This document shows, one piece after another, positions 1 through 6,278 of a stretch of 6,326 nucleotides of DNA. The notes beneath the pieces were generated by a model that saw nothing but the letters and a program-made list of their open reading frames with translations, ran no database searches and was not told where the DNA came from. This DNA comes from Piscirickettsiaceae bacterium (GTDB lineage Bacteria > Pseudomonadota > Gammaproteobacteria > Thiomicrospirales > Thiomicrospiraceae). The stretch's first letter is position 1; each line of letters starts with the position of its first letter. Location of the stretch: positions 1 through 6,326 of the forward strand of contig JAASTL010000063.1 of the NCBI GenBank assembly GCA_021767305.1, read 5' to 3'. The position numbers were made by a program, and so were the translations under genes.

Positions 1-576
1 AGGCGCTAAAACCCCACTGATAACAAAAGGTTTATCATCATGTTTGGCAGAACCCAAAGCTTGCATGCCGTGCGCCAACACAATTTTATCGCCAAGTTGA
101 TAACCGAGTTTTTTTGCCACTTGAGCCCCAATCACTGCATCATAAAGGTCAGCAAAAGGTTTGCCTTGTTGCAGCTTGAGCATTTGGTCATCGGCGTATT
201 TAAAGTGTTGATAGAAATTGGCGGAGGTGCCAATAACGCGATAACCACGATGCGAATCACCCAAAGAAATAGGCACCGCCCAATCTACCTGTGGCAGTTT
301 GCTAATGGCTTCATAACTGGCAAAACGCATATTGTTGGTGGCATTACCAATATGAAATACACTATACAACAACAGGTTAATGGAACCGCTTCTTGCACCC
401 ACAATCAAATCTGTACCGGAAACGGTATTTAAAAAACTCTGTTTGGTCTGTTTGCGTAAACTGTCCACGCTTAAGAGCAGGGTTAAACTCAGGCTGATGA
501 CTAATATCGCCAGCAAGATATTGCCTTTACGGTTCCAGGCACTTTTAAAGGCGATTTTGAACAAATGACGATTCAA
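1..576 (-). CDS. ABC transporter permease, MacB-core/FtsX type, N-terminal part (cut by window edge)
   Basis: This is the inner-membrane permease that should pair with the upstream ATPase. Translating the minus strand from 576 gives 192 codons open to the left edge. Residues about 19-37 (NILLAILVISLSLTLLLSV) are a transmembrane helix after a basic N-terminus. What follows is a periplasmic MacB-core domain, with the motifs SGTDLIVGARSG and LLLYSVFHIGNATNN at about residues 54-84, as in LolC/E- and MacB-like permeases. The C-terminal FtsX domain with the remaining helices would lie beyond the window. I chose TTG at 576-574 because it overlaps the ATPase stop (TTGA) and has AGGAG at 588-584, seven bases upstream; the frame is closed by a TAA at 594-592. 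In the ZrgA context it is probably the permease of a zinc uptake system. The family also includes lipoprotein- and efflux-type transporters, so the substrate rests on context. Confidence 0.85.
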   Translation of the reverse strand, partial: MNRHLFKIAFKSAWNRKGNILLAILVISLSLTLLLSVDSLRKQTKQSFLNTVSGTDLIVGARSGSINLLLYSVFHIGNATNNMRFASYEAISKLPQVDWAVPISLGDSHRGYRVIGTSANFYQHFKYADDQMLKLQQGKPFADLYDAVIGAQVAKKLGYQLGDKIVLAHGMQALGSAKHDDKPFVISGVLAP

Positions 577-1277
577 TTTTGTTCTCCTGCCTTATTAATT
601 TCACAGAGGTTAATGTGATGACTGAAATAGCGTTGTAGATTTTTATCATGACTAACAAAAATGAGCGTTGCTTGAGTCTCGTTCACTAATGCAAAGAGTT
701 CCTGCATAAAGCGATCACGGCTATCACTATCCAGCGCCGAGGTGGGTTCATCGGCAATCACTATGTCAGGTTTGCTGATTAAGGCACGGGCCACTGCTAC
801 ACGTTGTTGCTGACCAATACTGAGCTGGTGTGAGGGTTGATGAGCGGTTTCTTGGTTAATGCCTAAAGCCGTCAAGAGCGCATTAATTCTTTGCGAATTG
901 TCTGCAGTATCAGTTCGGCTATTTGATTTTTGTCTCACATTAAGAGCAAGTTCGATGTTTTCTATGGCATTAAAGTAAGGCAATAGATTAAATTGCTGAA
1001 ACACGATGCCAAGATGTTTGGCTCTAAAGCGATCTTTTTGCGCATTGCTCATAGAGTTTAGATCTTGTCCAAGAACCTTAATCTCCCCTTTTTGAGGGCT
1101 TAAAACGCCGGTTAGCAAATTCAAGAGTGTGCTTTTGCCACTACCGCTGGCGCCCTGAATAAAAAGGTGTTCTCCTTTTTTTACCGAAAACTGTTCAATC
1201 GATAAAGTAGCAGGCTGTTTTGGCCAACTAAAAAGCAGGTTTTGACAATCAATGGCAAGGTTGGACTGGTTTGGCAT
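573..1277 (-). CDS. ABC transporter ATP-binding protein, LolD/MacB type
   Basis: This 234-residue cytoplasmic ATPase has the usual size for a stand-alone LolD/MacB-type subunit. All nucleotide-binding motifs are intact: Walker A GASGSGKST (residues 42-50), Q-loop Gln94/Gln95 in FQQFNLLPY, signature LSIGQQQ (152-158), Walker B with DEPTSALD (176-183), and the switch His210 in SHD. The FQQFNLLPY stretch and the family's short C-terminus favour the LolD/MacB/FtsX group over classical solute importers. It should power the overlapping downstream permease and sits 18 bases after the zrgA-like gene, so the three are probably co-transcribed. The ATG at 1277 has no clear Shine-Dalgarno in the short A-rich gap, which suggests translation depends partly on the gene before it. 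By gene order it corresponds to the ATPase of the Zrg zinc importer; the protein alone does not fix the substrate. Confidence 0.93.
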   Translation of the reverse strand: MPNQSNLAIDCQNLLFSWPKQPATLSIEQFSVKKGEHLFIQGASGSGKSTLLNLLTGVLSPQKGEIKVLGQDLNSMSNAQKDRFRAKHLGIVFQQFNLLPYFNAIENIELALNVRQKSNSRTDTADNSQRINALLTALGINQETAHQPSHQLSIGQQQRVAVARALISKPDIVIADEPTSALDSDSRDRFMQELFALVNETQATLIFVSHDKNLQRYFSHHINLCEINKAGEQN

Positions 1278-1295
1278 TTTTTATTGCAGCTTGAT

Positions 1296-1931
1296 TTATT
1301 TTAGTTTAATTAGGGTATTTTCTCTATTTAAAACATCAGCGGATTGCTTTTGTTCGGTTATCCACTCAACTCTAAGCTTTTGCAAGTTTGGCCAGTCTGT
1401 AAATAGCTGTTGGGCATCAAATTGCGTGAGTTTATTAGGTTGCTTACATTTCAATTCATACTCTGCATGTATGTCTTTGTGTGTCTGTTCTGTTTTTTTA
1501 TGATCGTGGTCATGATTATGTTCGTGACCGTGGTCATGGCCATGATGATCATCCATTGCTTGTTGTTTATTCGGCATGGTTACTGCCTGACGCTGTAATT
1601 GGCATTGTGCCTCAGCATTGGCCTTGAGTGCCAAATTCATTTTGTCTCTTAACTGTTGCTTTATCTGGTCTTGCTCATCGTGATTGTGGCCGAGATGTTC
1701 AAACCCCAGTAAGTTGTATAGTGGGCTAGAAACCTCAATTAACACTTGGTCTTGTACCACAGCAATACTTGCTTGTGCTATGCCGTGTTCATGTGCTGTT
1801 TGTTTGGCCTGGGCATTGGCTGCAAAGGGGAGTATTAGCAGTAACGCTGTATTTAGCAGTGTAAAGAGCGGCGTTACAGAAGTTTTTGATTGTTTGAGAG
1901 AAAGCAAAGTTGATTGAAAGAGTGATTGCAT
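1296..1931 (-). CDS. zrgA: ZrgA-family zinc uptake protein (DUF2796), periplasmic, histidine-rich
   Basis: The product (211 residues) is probably an exported zinc-binding protein that hands Zn2+ to the ABC transporter encoded downstream. Residues 21-40 form a hydrophobic segment ending in ANA, a good signal peptidase I site, giving a mature start near Gln41. The mature protein opens with AHEHGIAQASIAV and continues with SPLYNLLGFEHLGHNHDE (69-86), the hallmark of the DUF2796/ZrgA family. Residues 129-144 hold nine histidines alternating with Asp, Gly, Glu or Asn, typical of a flexible metal-binding loop. Cys110 and Cys162 flank that loop and could form a disulfide in the periplasm. The start at 1931 is supported by AGGAA at 1943-1939, seven bases upstream. 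In Vibrio cholerae, ZrgA is part of a second zinc importer besides ZnuABC. No convincing Zur box is seen upstream, so zinc control is inferred only from the family. Confidence 0.85.
   Translation of the reverse strand: MQSLFQSTLLSLKQSKTSVTPLFTLLNTALLLILPFAANAQAKQTAHEHGIAQASIAVVQDQVLIEVSSPLYNLLGFEHLGHNHDEQDQIKQQLRDKMNLALKANAEAQCQLQRQAVTMPNKQQAMDDHHGHDHGHEHNHDHDHKKTEQTHKDIHAEYELKCKQPNKLTQFDAQQLFTDWPNLQKLRVEWITEQKQSADVLNRENTLIKLK
1500..1547 (-). other. Histidine-rich metal-binding loop coding segment within zrgA
   Basis: This segment codes for residues 129-144 of the ZrgA-like protein, where nine of sixteen residues are histidine, in an HxHxHx pattern with acidic and glycine spacers. Low-complexity His loops of this kind occur in periplasmic zinc-binding proteins such as ZnuA. 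The nearby motifs AHEHG (46-50) and HLGHNHDE (79-86) add further likely ligands. Confidence 0.8.
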
Positions 1932-1962
1932 AAATTAGTTCCTAGTTAAACTTTTTAGCTAA

Positions 1963-1994
1963 GTTTTATTTTCGTTTTATTTTCGTTTTATTTG
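1963..1994. repeat. 11-bp tandem repeat, nearly three copies, in the zrgA 5' region
   Basis: The unit GTTTTATTTTC occurs at 1963-1973 and 1974-1984, followed by a partial third copy, GTTTTATTTG, at 1985-1994. Read towards zrgA it becomes A-rich (AAAATAAAAC repeats). It lies downstream of the -10 candidate, so it would fall in the 5' untranslated leader. The 11-bp period is close to one helical turn. It may be simple slippage or a curved A-tract element; the sequence does not decide. Confidence 0.85.
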
Positions 1995-1999
1995 TGTGA

Positions 2000-2028
2000 T
2001 TTATAAACCTTAAGCAAGCGGCTAACAA
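2000..2028 (-). promoter_or_regulatory. Candidate sigma70-type promoter for the zinc operon
   Basis: On the minus strand a -35 box TTGTTA (2028-2023, four of six consensus bases) and a -10 box TATAAA (2005-2000, five of six) are separated by exactly 17 bases. Transcription would start near 1993, giving a leader of about 60 bases that contains the 11-bp repeats. This is the best-spaced promoter candidate I found upstream of zrgA. No start-site data exist here. Confidence 0.5.
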
Positions 2029-2029
2029 G

Positions 2030-2046
2030 AGATAAGCACTTTATCT
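2030..2046. promoter_or_regulatory. Inverted repeat AGATAA-N5-TTATCT, possible operator
   Basis: Perfect 6-bp arms lie at 2030-2035 and 2041-2046 around a 5-base centre. The site ends one base upstream of the -35 box proposed for the zinc operon, and lies about 140 bases upstream of the sigma54 start proposed for the chemoreceptor gene. It could therefore serve a regulator of the first gene or an enhancer-binding protein for the second. It does not match the enterobacterial Zur consensus, and such short arms can occur by chance in AT-rich DNA. Confidence 0.3.
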
Positions 2047-2156
2047 TAACGAAAATGTAAGAGTTGAGCTTTGTTGTTAACAAGTATTAATTTATGTCAA
2101 TTAATAAAAAAGATTTTGGTTTTCAAGGAGTTGAATTAAGGCGGCAGTTGGTTAGT

Positions 2157-2174
2157 TTGGCACAAGACTCGCTT
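2157..2174 (+). promoter_or_regulatory. Candidate sigma54 (RpoN) -24/-12 promoter for the chemoreceptor gene
   Basis: The -24 element TTGGCAC (2157-2163) matches the RpoN consensus perfectly. The -12 element TCGCTT (2169-2174) has one mismatch to TTGCTT. The invariant GG (2159-2160) and GC (2171-2172) are separated by exactly ten bases, as sigma54 requires. Transcription would begin near 2183, leaving a leader of about 90 bases before the ATG at 2276. Sigma54 promoters need an upstream activator, so expression would be controlled by an NtrC- or FlrC-type protein; no such gene is in the window. Confidence 0.6.
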
Positions 2175-2275
2175 GAACAAAAAAATAATAAAACAAATCG
2201 TTTTACTGGAAATAGGTTCAAACCCGCTTGTGCGCGCTTTTTACTGAGTTTATCAGCCGTTCTTTTGGAGAAGTT

Positions 2276-3994
2276 ATGTTTTGCAATGATTATAAAAACA
2301 AAATAAAAGAGTTAGAACAGAAACTCATGTATGCCAATGAAAAGGTGGAAGCGCTTAACCGGGCAACCGCCGTTATTGAATTTGATATGCACGGCAAAAT
2401 TCTCAATGCTAACGATAACTTCCTTGAAACCATGGGTTATTCATGTGAAGAGCTGATAGGTAAACACCACAGTATGTTTATGTTTGGTAATGAGACCGAT
2501 AGCCCAGAATACAAACAGTTCTGGGACTCATTAAGAAGTGGAAAATATGCCAATGAGCGTTTTAAAAGAAAGAAAAAGAATGGCGAATTAATCTGGCTTA
2601 GAGCGAGTTATACACCTATTTGTGGTGCAGATGGCAAGCCTTATAAGGTGGTAAAAATTGCCAGCGATATTACTAAAATGATTCACCGTGAAATGAATGC
2701 CAGTGCGCAAATTGATGCCATTGACAAGGTTATGGCGGTGATTGAATTTACCCCGGACGGGCATATTGTCAGAGCCAATCAGAACTTTTTGGATACCATG
2801 GGGTATGAGCTTGCCGAGATTAAATGCCAGCATCACAGTATGTTTGCGGTGCCAGGTTATGCAGAGACTGCTGAATATAAACAGTTTTGGGAAGATTTAG
2901 CTGCGGGCAAGTTCTTTTCGGGAACCTTTGAACGGGTAGGTAAGGGTGGCAAAGAGGTTTGGCTGGAAGCGAGTTATAATCCGATTTTTTCTGATGATGG
3001 TTCAGTTCGTAAAGTTATTAAATATGCCTCTGATGTTGGTAATAATCCATCATCATTGCTTTTAAGTCGCGTGGTTAAAGAAGCTAATGAAGTGTTCGCA
3101 CAGATGTCGCAGGGTAATCTTAATGTAGAAATGCGCTGTTTGTTGGATGAGATTGGCGTTGAAACCATGTATGACGATCAAGTTGCCGATTTGACGAACT
3201 CGGTTAGAGCGATGGTGAAGAAACTTAAGCAGATGATTTTGGCGGCGGTAGATGCGGCAGATCAATCGCGCCATGCAGCCATTAATATTAAAGAAGGTTC
3301 TAACTCTTTGAATCAAAAGGTGGGTAAGCAGGTTCAAGATTTACAAAACACGGCCCAGACAATGGCGGCTATGAACGAGAATGTGCAGCAAACTAACACC
3401 CATGTACAGCAAGCTAATGAAGTGATAACCAATGTTGCTAAGCAGACAAATCAAGGTGTGCAAGTCATGCAGCAAACCATTGAAGCGATGCAATCGATTC
3501 AAGATTCCAGTGAAAAAATTGCCGATATTGTCACTCTGATTGATGGTATTGCCTTCCAAACTAACCTACTCGCTTTGAATGCAGCGGTTGAGGCCGCGCG
3601 AGCAGGTGAACAGGGGCGTGGTTTTGCAGTGGTAGCTGGCGAAGTTCGCTCTTTAGCGCAAAAGTCTGCTGAGGCCGCCAAAGATATTAAAAATCTGATT
3701 GAAGAGACGGTTACCCGTGTAAATCAAGGCTCAAGTATGGCGACCGATTCGGGTGAGGTGTTAAGTTCTATCAATCAGTCTATTGGTGAAGTCACCAATA
3801 TGATTTCTCAAATTGCCAATGCTTCAGTTGAACAAGCCAATGGCATCAATAGTGTGAATCAAGGAATTCGAGAAATAGAGAACATTACTCACGAGAACGC
3901 ACAGTTAGTAGAACGTACTTCAGCAACGGCGGATAACCTAGGGCATCAGACGGATGAATTAGGCAAGACAATGTCGTTCTTTAACTTTAAATAG
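2276..3994 (+). CDS. Cytoplasmic methyl-accepting chemotaxis protein with two PAS domains
   Basis: This is a soluble chemoreceptor of 572 residues that should signal to CheA/CheW from the cytoplasm; no transmembrane helix is present. After a short coiled N-terminus come PAS1 (about 25-135) and PAS2 (about 147-255), clearly duplicates: both carry NFL[ED]TMGY, HHSMF and EYKQFW. A HAMP-like linker follows (about 262-320, with [10 protein letters not shown] and DEIG). The signalling hairpin has the near-invariant tip [20 protein letters not shown] (422-441) and [19 protein letters not shown] (447-465). The layout resembles BdlA-type receptors but is longer because of the linker. PAS ligands could be FAD, haem or small molecules; none can be assigned. 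I chose ATG at 2276 because GGAG (2267-2270) precedes it by five bases; the longer reading from TTG 2228 lacks such support. The C-terminal CheR/CheB-tethering pentapeptide (NWETF type) is absent, and the usual methylation Glu/Gln residues appear replaced. Confidence 0.95.
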   Translation: MFCNDYKNKIKELEQKLMYANEKVEALNRATAVIEFDMHGKILNANDNFLETMGYSCEELIGKHHSMFMFGNETDSPEYKQFWDSLRSGKYANERFKRKKKNGELIWLRASYTPICGADGKPYKVVKIASDITKMIHREMNASAQIDAIDKVMAVIEFTPDGHIVRANQNFLDTMGYELAEIKCQHHSMFAVPGYAETAEYKQFWEDLAAGKFFSGTFERVGKGGKEVWLEASYNPIFSDDGSVRKVIKYASDVGNNPSSLLLSRVVKEANEVFAQMSQGNLNVEMRCLLDEIGVETMYDDQVADLTNSVRAMVKKLKQMILAAVDAADQSRHAAINIKEGSNSLNQKVGKQVQDLQNTAQTMAAMNENVQQTNTHVQQANEVITNVAKQTNQGVQVMQQTIEAMQSIQDSSEKIADIVTLIDGIAFQTNLLALNAAVEAARAGEQGRGFAVVAGEVRSLAQKSAEAAKDIKNLIEETVTRVNQGSSMATDSGEVLSSINQSIGEVTNMISQIANASVEQANGINSVNQGIREIENITHENAQLVERTSATADNLGHQTDELGKTMSFFNFK

Positions 3995-4046
3995 TCAACT
4001 AAATATCCGACTAAAATGAGTGCTGGAATAAGCTTTAAAATTTAAA

Positions 4047-4101
4047 ACAGCGCGGTCTTGTTCATGTATTTAAAAGATTAAGTTTAGGTTACAAGCGCTG
4101 T
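4047..4101. terminator. Possible bidirectional terminator between the chemoreceptor gene and spoT
   Basis: Perfect 7-bp arms ACAGCGC (4047-4053) and GCGCTGT (4095-4101) could pair. Inside them CTTGT (4057-4061) and ACAAG (4091-4095) add a few more pairs across a bulge, leaving a loop of roughly 29 bases. Read on the minus strand the structure is followed by TTTTAAATTTT, a plausible U-rich tail for spoT. On the plus strand it is preceded by A-rich DNA and followed by ATCTTTTCT. The right arm overlaps the last codons of spoT. The long loop and bulge make this weaker than a classic terminator. Confidence 0.4.
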
Positions 4102-6230
4102 ATCTTTTCTACGATTGGCTGGCGTTTTAAATGTTTGATCACTTGCGCAAGGTGAATGCGGTCACGCACGTTGATTACAAATTGCATTAAGCTGTAGGTT
4201 TCATCTTTATCTTCCGAGCGTACGCGTTCAATGTCGGTATTGGTCGAGGCAATCGCATTAGCAATGGTGGCTAAAGAACCGCGACGGTTGACCACTTCAA
4301 GTTGCAGTTCGGTTAAGAAGGTGCCCGATACATTCTCATCCCAGCGTACATCCAAACATTTTTCAGGTTGGTTTTTAATGTTCTTAACGTTGTGGCAAGT
4401 TTCTCTGTGAATGACCAAGCCTTTCTCTGTACTAATAAAGCCAACAATCTCATCACCCGGAATGGGGTGGCAGCAGTTGGCAAAGTGAATCACCATTCCC
4501 TCGGTGCCAGAAATCGGTAACTGACCTTCATCATTGAGTTCTTCACTACTCAGAATTTCATCATCAGAACCCAGCACGATGTCATGTACCTGTTTGGCGA
4601 CTAATGGCGACATGCGGTTACCTGAGCCCAGCTCTGCTAAGAGTTGCTGCCAGTTTTCTAAGTTCAAAGCTTCGATTAGGTGATTACGAATATCTTCGGT
4701 TAAGCCGTCATAAGCCATATTGAATTTGCGTAGCGATTTGCTGAGCATTTTTTCACCGAGTTTTTCCGCCTCTTCAACTTGTAAGTGTTTCATGTAGTGA
4801 CGAATTTGCGAACGCGCTTTAGCAGTTTTAACAAAGTTTAACCAGGCCGGGTTAGGTGCGGCTTCGGTGCCTTTGATAATGTGAATGGTTTTACCACTTT
4901 CCAGCGGCGTTCTTAAAGGCACCAAACGCTTATCAATACGACAACCTACCGTACTGTGACCAATGTTAGTATGTACCGCATAGGCAAAGTCTACCGGGGT
5001 GGAGCCGGCTGGCAGAGTAATAATGTCGCCTTTAGGGGTAAATACATAGATAACATCTGGGAACAGATCGATCTTAACGTTTTCTAAGAAGTCTAAAGAG
5101 TTACCTGCGCTTTGTTGAATTTCTAATAGGTTTTTCACCCACTCTTGGGCACGCAGATCAACATGAGAAACATTGCTCTCTTCGCTGCCTTCTTGTTTAT
5201 ATTGCCAGTGCGCGGCAATACCGTGTTCGGAGACTTCATGCATGGTTTCGGTACGAATCTGTACCTCAAGATGCACGCCATAAGGCCCAAACAGTGCGGT
5301 GTGTAGTGATTGATAACCATTGGCTTTAGGAATAGCGATGTAGTCTTTGAATTTGCCTGGTAATGGCTTGTAGAGTGAGTGCACGGCACCTAAGGTGCGG
5401 TAACATTCATCTGCCGAATTGACGATTATACGAAACGCAAAAATATCCAGAATATCGTTAAAACTCTGGTTTTTGTTTTTCATCTTTTTGTACAGGCTGT
5501 AAAGATGTTTTTCACGACCAATCACTTGGCTTGGAATCTTTTCCTGCATCAAACGGTTTTGAATGGTTTCGGTAATTTGTTCAATGACTTCTTTACGGTT
5601 GCCACGGGCTTTTTTAACCGCGCTTTCCAGAACCGCAAAACGGTATGGGTGCATCGCTTTAAAACCAAGATCTTCTAATTCAATTCGTACCGCGTTAATC
5701 CCTAGGCGCCCAGCAATGGGGGCGTATATATCTAAGGTCTCATGGGCAATGCGGCGCTGCTTGTCTGGACGCATCACGCCAAGAGTCCGCATATTGTGGA
5801 GGCGGTCAGCTAGCTTGATTAAGATGACTCGAATATCACGTGCCATTGCCAAAATCATTTTACGAAAGCTTTCTGCTTGTGCTTCTTGCGGGTTATCGAA
5901 TTCGAGTTTACCGAGCTTGGTCACACCATCAACAATTTCAGCCACACTGTCGCCAAAACGGTCTGCTATATCTTGTTTGGAATAAGGCGTGTCTTCTATA
6001 ACATCGTGCAAAATAGCCGCGATTAGGCTTTCTTTGTCGAGTTGGATTTCAGCCAGAATGGCAGAGACGGCGACCGGGTGCCAGATGTAGTCTTCACCGG
6101 ATTTGCGCGTTTGCCCTTGGTGGGCGAGAGCACCGAATTCAAATGCTGATTTTATCTGTTCAATTTGCTCTTCATTAAGGTAGAGCGAAGCTTTTTCAAT
6201 CAGTCCATCGAGAGAATTCGGTGTAGGCAT
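4089..6230 (-). CDS. spoT: Bifunctional (p)ppGpp synthetase/hydrolase SpoT
   Basis: SpoT degrades and, more weakly, makes the stringent-response alarmone (p)ppGpp in the cytoplasm. The 713 residues compare with about 702 in E. coli SpoT. Domains in order: HD hydrolase (about 25-180) with metal ligands His51, His75-Asp76 and Asp142 plus Glu79-Asp80; synthetase (about 235-345) with GREKHLYS (238-245), Asp262, Arg267 and Glu322 in EVQIRT; TGS (about 390-450); helical region; a conserved-cysteine domain with CCHPIPGD (586-593) and HRETCHN (608-614); and a C-terminal ACT domain (about 637-713). Both active sites look intact. The charge motif is KFKD (293-296), of the RxKD class found in SpoT and bifunctional Rel, not the ExDD of RelA. 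The ATG at 6230 has no clear Shine-Dalgarno, but an in-frame stop at 6257-6255 leaves no better start upstream. It is convergent with the chemoreceptor gene. Confidence 0.97.
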   Translation of the reverse strand: MPTPNSLDGLIEKASLYLNEEQIEQIKSAFEFGALAHQGQTRKSGEDYIWHPVAVSAILAEIQLDKESLIAAILHDVIEDTPYSKQDIADRFGDSVAEIVDGVTKLGKLEFDNPQEAQAESFRKMILAMARDIRVILIKLADRLHNMRTLGVMRPDKQRRIAHETLDIYAPIAGRLGINAVRIELEDLGFKAMHPYRFAVLESAVKKARGNRKEVIEQITETIQNRLMQEKIPSQVIGREKHLYSLYKKMKNKNQSFNDILDIFAFRIIVNSADECYRTLGAVHSLYKPLPGKFKDYIAIPKANGYQSLHTALFGPYGVHLEVQIRTETMHEVSEHGIAAHWQYKQEGSEESNVSHVDLRAQEWVKNLLEIQQSAGNSLDFLENVKIDLFPDVIYVFTPKGDIITLPAGSTPVDFAYAVHTNIGHSTVGCRIDKRLVPLRTPLESGKTIHIIKGTEAAPNPAWLNFVKTAKARSQIRHYMKHLQVEEAEKLGEKMLSKSLRKFNMAYDGLTEDIRNHLIEALNLENWQQLLAELGSGNRMSPLVAKQVHDIVLGSDDEILSSEELNDEGQLPISGTEGMVIHFANCCHPIPGDEIVGFISTEKGLVIHRETCHNVKNIKNQPEKCLDVRWDENVSGTFLTELQLEVVNRRGSLATIANAIASTNTDIERVRSEDKDETYSLMQFVINVRDRIHLAQVIKHLKRQPIVEKIQRL

Positions 6231-6278
6231 AGGGTTCAGGTTTTCATTCAGATTTTATAAAACGTAAGGTGATCTTTT

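Noticed and set aside
40..568. Plus-strand open frames across the permease gene
   Set aside because: They are antisense to a clear MacB-core permease sequence; their translations have no recognisable domain.
1252..1598. Plus-strand frames over zrgA, rich in Met, Val and Phe
   Set aside because: They are the mirror of the histidine-rich codons of zrgA; the hydrophobic look is an artefact of antisense His/Asp codons.
2095..2100. Perfect TTGACA on the minus strand as -35 box for zrgA
   Set aside because: At 16-18 bases downstream there is no acceptable -10 box, so the TTGTTA/TATAAA pair is preferred.
2228..2275. Longer chemoreceptor start at TTG 2228
   Set aside because: The extra 16 residues look unlike receptor N-termini, no Shine-Dalgarno precedes the TTG, and ATG 2276 has GGAG at proper distance.
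1932..2275. Zur box or sigma28 flagellar promoter in the control region
   Set aside because: I looked for a TGTTATA-type dyad and for TAAA-N15-GCCGATAA and found neither in convincing form.
2094..2306. Possible 70-codon gene on the plus strand upstream of the chemoreceptor
   Set aside because: It has no ribosome-binding site at its ATG, runs through the sigma54 promoter candidate and into the chemoreceptor start, and its product resembles nothing I know.
4031..4047. TTTAAAATTTAAA palindrome as an intrinsic terminator of the chemoreceptor gene
   Set aside because: It is purely AT with no loop, so it would not form a stable terminator hairpin by itself.
5563..5985. 140-codon plus-strand frame inside spoT
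   Set aside because: It lies antisense to the conserved HD and linker region of SpoT and its Arg/Ser-rich translation matches no family.
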